From the NCBI GenBank assembly GCA_019918135.1, contig WBZZ01006336.1, forward strand, positions 66,001 to 130,000: a stretch of DNA of 64,000 bases, in the 5' to 3' direction. The notes under the pieces are model-generated. The model was given only the letters and a program-made list of their open reading frames with translations, made no database searches and was not told the DNA's origin. The position numbers were made by a program, and so were the translations under genes. Origin of the DNA: Paulinella micropora (Eukaryota; Cercozoa; Imbricatea; Euglyphida; Paulinellidae). Below, in pieces: positions 58,354-64,000 of the stretch (positions within the stretch are counted from its first letter, which is position 1; each line of letters opens with the position of its first letter).

Positions 58354-59220
58354 ATGGAGAAAATTAATGATATTAAAGTTAGACCAGTTAAGCAAAACGG
58401 AGATGGCGACAAGTTGGGAAAAGGATATAAGTTGTTTGATGAGGCGTTCGCTAACATCTTTCTTCTTGCTCGCAAGAAGAGTGGCAAGACGACCGCACTG
58501 TTCGAAATCCTGAAACGAACGACGGACAGAAAAACAAGGATTGTGATTATCGCCAGCACGATACATAAGGACCACATCTACAAAGAAATGGTTAAGCATT
58601 TCAAGAAGAAGGGAAACCCGATGGCGATATATACATATTTGAAAACGGACGGGTATAGTGTGATAGACTACGAGTTAGAAAAGCTCAACAAGCCAGACGA
58701 AGAGCAAGAAGGCGAGATTTTACAGGAGGAGGAAGTAGAAAAGCCGAAATTTCTTTATTTTGGAAAAGAGGAAAAGAAGAAGCATGGACAAGCACCAGCA
58801 GAAAGACCGAGCAAATACATTACACCAGAAGTCGTGTTCGTCCTTGACGATTTGGGGTCTGGTTTAAGGGATAAGTCCGTGAGCGACTTGTTGAAAAAAA
58901 ATAGACACTATAAGTCAAAGGTGATTATGAGTTCGCAGTATCTTAACGACTTACGACCTGAGGCGATTAAACAGCTGGACTATCTACTCATTTTTCCTGG
59001 TCAGAGTATTGGTAAAGTTGAACTCGTATATAAACATTTAGACCTCGGCTACGACCTTGAATACTTCATTGAAAAATATCACGAGGCGACGAAAGAACTG
59101 TTTAACTTTTTTTATGTTGATGCGGTATCGGACGAACTGAGGCAAAATTTTAACAAGATTTTTGTAATTTTATTATTTATTTTTTTCAGAACTATATATA
59201 CATGCCAACATCACCAGTGA
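58354..59220 (+). CDS. FtsK/HerA-type DNA packaging ATPase (A32-like)
   Basis: 288 residues from the ATG at 58354. Packages element DNA into the capsid. Walker A is LLARKKSGKTTAL (about residues 36-48, GKTT core). Walker B is VVFVLDDLG (about 160-168) and the sensor-like IMSSQ follows (about 191-195). The Glu/Lys-rich insert before Walker B is unusual in length. The last 20 residues (ILLFIFFRTIYTC) come from AT-rich sequence holding the next promoter and overlap the next start by 19 bp, so the native end may be a little earlier, after RQNFNK. The gene is otherwise intact and is a PLV/virophage hallmark. Confidence 0.9.
   Translation: MEKINDIKVRPVKQNGDGDKLGKGYKLFDEAFANIFLLARKKSGKTTALFEILKRTTDRKTRIVIIASTIHKDHIYKEMVKHFKKKGNPMAIYTYLKTDGYSVIDYELEKLNKPDEEQEGEILQEEEVEKPKFLYFGKEEKKKHGQAPAERPSKYITPEVVFVLDDLGSGLRDKSVSDLLKKNRHYKSKVIMSSQYLNDLRPEAIKQLDYLLIFPGQSIGKVELVYKHLDLGYDLEYFIEKYHEATKELFNFFYVDAVSDELRQNFNKIFVILLFIFFRTIYTCQHHQ
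59178..59200 (+). promoter_or_regulatory. PLV promoter motif before 59202 gene
   Basis: TTATTTTTTTCAGAACTATATATAC immediately before the ATG; same T-run-C plus TATATA layout. Confidence 0.6.
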
Positions 59221-59507
59221 TTATCAGTAGTCCATCAGGTTACAACATTAGCTACAATCCCAGTATGCCACAAGCGGGAGGAAGAAAGAAGAAAGGAAAA
59301 AAGAAACAAACAGGCGGGAAAGTAAATTGGAAGAAGGTAGGACAAGCAATATTGGATGCTAATAGTTTTATCAAAAAGAATAAATTGGTTTCAAAGGGTG
59401 CTACTTTTCTTAACGACCTTGGAGTGCCATATGCTGATAAGGTTGCGATGGCCGCGGCGAAACAGGGATACGGAAAGCAACGAGGCGGAGCAGTCAAATT
59501 TCGGTAG
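59202..59507 (+). CDS. Small basic PLV virion protein candidate
   Basis: 101 residues from the ATG at 59202. Strongly basic with GG boundaries (AGGRKKKGKKKQTGGKVNW) and an amphipathic helix region (VGQAILDANSFIKKNKLV), ending KQRGGAVKFR. The GG-flanked basic peptides and neighbouring adenain-like protease recall adenovirus core or protein VI-type precursors cut at (x)GG(x) sites; this is an analogy only. Intact. Confidence 0.6.
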   Translation: MPTSPVIISSPSGYNISYNPSMPQAGGRKKKGKKKQTGGKVNWKKVGQAILDANSFIKKNKLVSKGATFLNDLGVPYADKVAMAAAKQGYGKQRGGAVKFR

Positions 59508-59582
59508 GGGTAAACCCCTACAACACCGCGGGTGGGTTCAATTGCGAAGCCTTGCTTCTCAAAGCAAGAAGGGCTTGCCCTT
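59504..59582. repeat. Cluster of short GC hairpins after 59507
   Basis: GTAGGGG-TAAA-CCCCTAC (59504-59521), CTTGCTT with AAGCAAG (59551-59567) and AAGGGC-TT-GCCCTT (59569-59582). They are GC-rich islands in AT-rich DNA and resemble the set at 59823-59878. Confidence 0.7.
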
Positions 59583-59653
59583 TCAAATGCAAAATCTTAT
59601 ATTAATTTTTTTACTCAATATACAACCTACAGTTGTAAACTGTAATAGTAGTA

Positions 59654-61210
59654 ATGAGAAGTAAGCCAAATAAGAAACTTAAACAAAGACCCCCCAGAAT
59701 ATACAGAACCAAAGATGGCCGACCATATATCAAAGTGAAAGGTAAACGAGCATATCTCAACTTTGGAAAGAAAACGAATGACCTTTCCACACTTCAAATC
59801 GTTAAACTGTTTTTGAAATATGAAAGGGGATACCCCTTTCAAACCCCACCGGCGGGGTCGTAGGGGCGAAGTCCCTACAAAAACACGCGAGAAAGTAATT
59901 AAGTCTGACTTCAACCGCCTTGAACACGAGAACCGCAATCAGGTAAACAAACAGCTAGATAAACTCAAACTGGAAAAGTATGAGCAAATACACGAGCTAG
60001 AAAAGAAAGATCAGAAGCAAAAGAACAAAAGAAAATAGAAGAGCGAAAAGCTGAAACGAAAAGAAATGAAATCGCACTCATACGAACCGAATCAGATCAA
60101 GCTCAAAGAATGGCTAATATTGATGGAGAAATAAAAAGACAAAATGCTATTAACGATGCTTTGCTTGAAAGAGATATAGCATTGAATGAAGCGAAACGTG
60201 AATTAAAACGACAGGAAAGACAAGGAAGTGAAAGAACGGGAAGACATTATGTTTTGACAGAAGAAGAAGTCCAAGCATTAGCAGACGAAGTTAAAAGAAG
60301 GAGTGATGAAGCAAAACAACGACAGGATGAGCTAAGACAGCAAGCGATTTCCAAGGAATAATAAGAGACAGAGCTGGTCAACGTAACATAACCGCTGGTA
60401 CGACATTTACGGAATTGGAAAATGCTTTAATAGGACTAACACCACAGGGCGGAACTGGTGCGAAAAAATTGGAAGACATCATTAAAAAAATATTAACTAA
60501 GATGATGATAAAAAAGCATTTGAAACGAAGTGAATGGAAGACCAAATCAAAGAAAAAAGAATTAGTAAATACTCTAATAAACAAAATGTATGCTGACCCC
60601 AATACATATAAAGCACTTTCAAATGAATTCCAGATACAACCACCACCACCAGAGCAACCACCACCACCAGAGCAACCATCACCACCAGAGCAACCACCAC
60701 CAGCAGAAGAGCAACAGCCACCACCCACAGAAGAGCAACAACCACCACCAGCAGGGGCAAGCCCCCGCACCCCCACCACGGATGTAGAGGAAGTTCAACC
60801 AGCACCACCAACAGAAGAGCAACCATCACCATTCCCCACAGAAGTTTTCAACAGATAAGTCTAGCCAACCAGGCTCCCATTGGATTGCTGTTTGGATTGA
60901 CCTAATTAAAGACAACTCTATTGAAATCTACGACCCGCTAGCTCTGTATAAACCGACAGACCTATTTCAACACCAAATGAAACAGCTAATAGATAAAAGC
61001 CGTCCTGATAGTTATTTATTAATGAAGGTTAATCAAGTTAAACAACAATCAGACACCTCAGATACTTGCGGGTGGCATAGTATGAGGTTTCTTTTAGAGC
61101 GGGCGAAAGGGAACCGCTTTAAATTTGCTAGCGGTTGGACGGACTTAAAAGAAAAAGAAGCGAATGAGTTGAAAGCTCAGAACGGTTACTGTTTTGATAC
61201 TTTTATTTAG
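59654..61210 (+). pseudogene. Adenain-like cysteine protease with long N-terminal extension, four frame breaks
   Basis: From the ATG at 59654: a basic start (PPRIYRTKDGRPYIKVKGKR); coiled-coil segments (LEHENRNQVNKQLDKLKLEK, EVQALADEVKRRSDEAKQRQ); a SAP-like helix pair (WKTKSKKKELVNTLINKMY); PPPPEQ repeats (60645-60750); and a C-terminal Ulp1/adenovirus-type protease domain (about 60865-61210). Catalytic elements are visible: GSHWIAVWID (His), IEIYDPLA (Asp) and SDTCGWHSMRF (Cys). Such proteases mature PLV and adenovirus capsids. Frame changes occur near 59860 inside a hairpin cluster, near 60035 (A-run), near 60350 and near 60850. About 515 residues if one protein; the protease alone could be a separate gene. 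Confidence 0.7.
59823..59878. repeat. Three adjacent GC hairpins inside a coding region
   Basis: AAAGGGG-ATA-CCCCTTT, CCCC-ACCGGC-GGGG and GTAGGG-GCGAAGT-CCCTAC lie side by side. The protein sense before and after is in different frames, so the cluster coincides with a disruption. Confidence 0.7.
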
Positions 61211-61221
61211 CTGATGAAAAC

Positions 61222-61246
61222 AAAAATATATTTTTTCATTATATAG
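61222..61246 (+). promoter_or_regulatory. PLV promoter motif before minor capsid gene
   Basis: AAAAATATATTTTTTCATTATATAG, ending 5 bp before the ATG at 61252. Same layout as at 58258-58284. Confidence 0.65.
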
Positions 61247-61251
61247 CTACC

Positions 61252-62064
61252 ATGGAGTATAGGGGAGGCAGGAGCTCTAACATTTACTATGTCAACAGCA
61301 AAAATAGGATAAACGGCACGGACAGTGATTTCACTCACTCCATTGATATTAAATCGCTAGACAACCCGACACATTGTAAAATACTTCATATCTATGTGCC
61401 GAAATCGTATTACTCTGTGGTAAGTCCTTACAACACTTTTACTCTGAGTGAAGATGGCTATGAGGCACTCATTACGATACCCGAGGGCAACAACACAATG
61501 AACAACTTAAAAAATAAGCTGGCCGAGGTGCTAACCGCAGACAGCCCCAACGACTACACATATATAGTCACGAGCAACAATACCAATACCGACGCAGAGG
61601 ACGGCAAGCTATTATTTACAGTAGCGAATAACGGAGGCATTCAACCGCGGTTTATATTTGACACCAAAACACGTATTCACGAAGTAATGGGTTTTGACCG
61701 TGACTCCACATACTTCTTTGCTAATAATACCATTAGGTCTCCAAATGTCATAATCTTGACTGGCGAAAAAACATTGTATTTACAAAGCGACCTAGTTGGT
61801 GAAGGTGATAACCACGTGCTCCAAGAAATATACACAGCGAATGAAATCCAGTTTGGCTCTGTTATCTATGACGGCTCGGGTAGTGAATACGGAAAACGAC
61901 TATCTACTAGTTCAAGCAATGTGTATCGGTTTTACTTGACTGACGAAAACGACCAACCAGTTAATCTCAACGGGTTAGGAATTGTTATGACATTGTTAAT
62001 TTATCGTGAGACGAATTATTTTAATTTATTTACATCATTTTTTAATCTGCTTAAATCTAGGTAA
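61252..62064 (+). CDS. PLV minor capsid (penton) protein
   Basis: 270 residues from the ATG at 61252, preceding the major capsid gene as in most PLVs and virophages. Start YRGGRSSNIYYVNSKNRINGT and DFTHSIDI fit the minor capsid family, which forms the pentameric vertices with a single jelly-roll. Strand-rich centre (CKILHIYVPKSYYSVVSPYN, GYEALITIPEGNN), and RIHEVMGFDRDS is a typical feature. The last 30 residues (FNLFTSFFNLLKSR) fall in AT-rich DNA and may reflect a shifted end. Otherwise intact. Confidence 0.8.
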   Translation: MEYRGGRSSNIYYVNSKNRINGTDSDFTHSIDIKSLDNPTHCKILHIYVPKSYYSVVSPYNTFTLSEDGYEALITIPEGNNTMNNLKNKLAEVLTADSPNDYTYIVTSNNTNTDAEDGKLLFTVANNGGIQPRFIFDTKTRIHEVMGFDRDSTYFFANNTIRSPNVIILTGEKTLYLQSDLVGEGDNHVLQEIYTANEIQFGSVIYDGSGSEYGKRLSTSSSNVYRFYLTDENDQPVNLNGLGIVMTLLIYRETNYFNLFTSFFNLLKSR

Positions 62065-62072
62065 TTAATTAA

Positions 62073-62100
62073 TTTATTTTTTTCTCATATTAAAATATAG
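62073..62100 (+). promoter_or_regulatory. PLV promoter motif before major capsid gene
   Basis: TTATTTTTTTCTCATATTAAAATATAG, 27 bp before the ATG at 62127. Confidence 0.6.
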
Positions 62101-62126
62101 ACAACCGAAAAAAGAAGAAAAACAAA

Positions 62127-63446
62127 ATGCCTACACAACACGGAGGCAAACTAGATTTTAGCAGGACTGGCTACATCAGTGCTTCTTATCGATTGAATAA
62201 GCTTACCTCTCGTGAGGGTTCTGTTGATGTTACTGTGACGACAGCAGGAGGGCAGGAAAGCAACTTTGACCTTATCAGTCGTCCGTTTAACTTGTCTCGC
62301 TCTGTTTTGAGTTTTAATTATGCTCCGGCGGCAAAGGCAGCGAACTACAATAAATGCTTTATGGACTGCTTGGCTCCTATTAGACAAATTCAATTGATTA
62401 CTAGAGGTGGTGTTTATCTGTGCGACATTAATGAAGTCGGAAATATCACTAAGATGATTTGGAAACCAGAAACCTCCATCGATGATTTCCTAGCTTTGGA
62501 AAACCACGACAATGGAACTGTGTATGCTTCAAAAGAACAATACATCAAGCGGGGCGAGTTTTAGTAATACAGCTGGTGCGACCGAAAGAAAAGTTAGCTT
62601 GCTTGATGCTATCAATACAAAAGCAGACAGCACGGCTTTGACCGCTGTTGGTGCTACGAATGGTGGTGATGTTTCGGCAGCGATTACTACTCGTATTATC
62701 GAAGTTATGACTTCATATCAAACTCAGATGCGAGCTTACTTAACTCAACCAGCAACCAATGCTCGCAGACATGATGATGCTTTAATCGCTGCCGGAACTG
62801 GTGCTCTGAGTGTTGTTAATGTCGCGCACAATGAGGCTAAGTATTTCTCAGGAGGCACGATTGGAACTGCTGACCCGATTATCAATGTTAAGATTAATCT
62901 TGGAATGCTTTACAATACTATTTTCGCTCTGGATAAAACTATTATGTTTCCAGAAATTTTTACTATGCGTATTGTTTGGCAGCAGACACCCAAAATCTTT
63001 TACTACAACGATGACCCTCTTTCTACTGGTGGAGGCACTGTTGCGACGGCGGATTTAAGTGTTGCTATTTAAAATCTCAACCTTTTCTTAGCTGTTGAAA
63101 CCAATCCTGATGTCATTCAATCAATTCAACAGAAGATTATGAGCCCCGAAGGTATGAGCTTCAACATTGATTATTCTTATTTGTATAAAAATACGATTGG
63201 CACAGCTTCACAGTCTCAAAATGTTATCATTAGATTTGACAGAGGCCACGGGCGACGACTTAAGAAGATTTATCACTCCGTATTCAATGAAGTTGAAAAT
63301 AAGAACACTGCTTATGACAATAGCAACCTGCTCGGTTCTAAGGTTCAAACTTTTTATACCACACTAGACGGAGCACGACTTCAGGAATTCAATGTTGATT
63401 GTCAAACTGGAAAACTAGAAGACTATATGTATCTTAAGCCAAAGTT
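62127..63446 (+). pseudogene. PLV major capsid protein, frameshifted and truncated
   Basis: Double jelly-roll capsid protein. From the ATG at 62127: PTQHGGKLDFSRTGY, then FNLSRSVLSFNYAPAAKAANY and IRQIQLITRGGVYL. At an A-run near 62540 the frame changes and sense continues (SGASFSNTAGATERKVSLLDA, PIINVKINLGMLYNTIF, FPEIFTMRIVW). An in-frame TAA at 63070-63072 interrupts, after which the same frame goes on (ETNPDVIQSIQQKIMSPEG, IIRFDRGHGRRLKKIYHSVF, FNVDCQTGKLEDYMYLKPKL) to about 63446. The usual C-terminal 100 or more residues of the second jelly-roll are replaced by unrelated sequence. About 440 family residues remain. Confidence 0.8.
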
Positions 63447-64000
63447 GCACAGCGAGACGGGATCACCGGATATCCCGTTTAAACAAGATATCGAAAATAA
63501 ATTTTCGCTGGTTTTGCGGTGTTCCGATCCACTGCACATCCAATTGACTCTGAGAGATTTTCCCAAACGAAAATCTCGGACTTCAAGGCCACTTGAACCA
63601 AAAACAACTTGGACTTGAAGCCATCCTTCAAGTGAGTTACACATGCAACTTCAAGTGTCGTCCAATACCAACTCACAATCTACGTTCCCCTCGATCGTAC
63701 GTTGCAATCAAAGTCTGCAAACAAGTAGAAACCTCCATAAATAAACGAAGTGACCTCTCAGCTATTTACTGGTATTTCACCTACTCTCATGAGTTAGGGC
63801 TTTTTGCAGCCATAGAGACTTTAATAAGAGTTCGTTGTGTATTTATCCCTTGGGGTTGTATCCAAACTCACAAATAATATTGAATAATATCATCGTTGAA
63901 TAATATTGAATAACACTGATTGAATAATACTGAATAATATTGAAGCATAATATTGAATAGTATATATTGAATATATAGTATTGATTGTAGTATTATTAAC
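63447..64000. other. Right flank: unrelated sequence and TTGAATAATA repeats
   Basis: After the capsid break the composition is less AT-biased and no gene is supported. It contains a perfect GAGATTTTC-CCAAAC-GAAAATCTC hairpin (63552-63575) and, from about 63870, degenerate tandem TTGAATAATA-like repeats running to the window end. Possibly host intergenic or satellite DNA. Confidence 0.55.

Larger units (their letters stand above)
51386..63446. mobile_element. Polinton-like virus (PLV) fragment
   Basis: About 12 kb of AT-rich DNA with a PLV gene set: rve integrase on the minus strand at the left edge, then mostly plus-strand fibre, membrane protein, FtsK/HerA ATPase, protease, minor capsid and major capsid genes. 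Both edges cut a gene: the integrase loses its C-terminal part near 51386 and the major capsid protein loses its C-terminal part near 63446. No polymerase or primase-helicase and no terminal inverted repeats are present, so this is a fragment, not a complete element. At least twelve frame disruptions show decay or sequence error. Confidence 0.8.

Overview
The window joins two very different DNAs. Positions about 2.35-51.1 kb are GC-rich and gene-dense, with genes on both strands. This part looks like a large double-stranded DNA virus of a eukaryote, of the nucleocytoplasmic (giant virus-like) kind. It encodes a ribonucleotide reductase small subunit, a superfamily 3 (D5-like) primase-helicase, HNH nucleases, a C2H2 zinc-finger/nuclease protein, an F-box/LRR protein, a Sel1-repeat protein, a protein kinase, a MYND-glycosyltransferase fusion, a Rab-like GTPase and a very large coiled-coil glycoprotein. 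No hallmark gene that would fix the family (major capsid, B-family polymerase, packaging ATPase) lies in this part, so I do not name a family. GC richness, F-box and MYND proteins and possible introns recall pandoravirus-like genomes, but that is only a resemblance. Positions about 51.39-63.45 kb are AT-rich and are clearly from a Polinton-like virus (PLV): rve integrase, phage-like fibre with an S74 chaperone, FtsK/HerA packaging ATPase, adenain-like protease, minor capsid (penton) and major capsid protein.

Layout. 1-2.35 kb: AT-rich, no convincing gene, with a roughly 330 bp direct repeat. 2.36-12.45 kb: GNAT, zinc finger/nuclease, RNR2, F-box/LRR, Sel1 and a second LRR-like gene. 12.7-23.1 kb: a paralogous set in which one N-terminal module is joined either to an HNH nuclease (two copies) or to an SF3 helicase (one copy), with a kinase, a small repeat protein and the MYND-glycosyltransferase between them. 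23.1-24.4 kb: a gene-free stretch holding a large imperfect palindrome of about 380 bp. 24.4-38 kb: mostly minus-strand genes of unknown role, including a caspase/CHAT-like protein with poly-Q and a tandemly duplicated gene pair. 38-51 kb: multi-span membrane protein, Rab-like GTPase, a transglutaminase-like protein and the glycoprotein. 51.4-63.4 kb: the PLV, cut at both ends inside genes (integrase and major capsid protein). 63.45-64 kb: unrelated sequence ending in AT-rich TTGAATAATA-type repeats.

Two window-wide patterns stand out. First, nearly every GC-rich gene is preceded, on its 5' side, by a long G-tract/C-tract pair that can fold around a short GCGCC, TGCC or GCACC centre; the PLV genes lack this and instead carry a T-rich/TATATA promoter motif. 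Second, many genes in both parts are interrupted by frameshifts or single stop codons, while others of 1-2.9 kb are fully open. Some breaks sit in homopolymers and could be sequencing errors. Others, such as a small deletion removing the switch II aspartate of the Rab protein, look like real decay. The simplest reading is an endogenised, partly decayed large virus beside a decayed PLV fragment in a protist or algal genome; a virus genome carrying an integrated PLV, or a chimeric assembly, are the alternatives.
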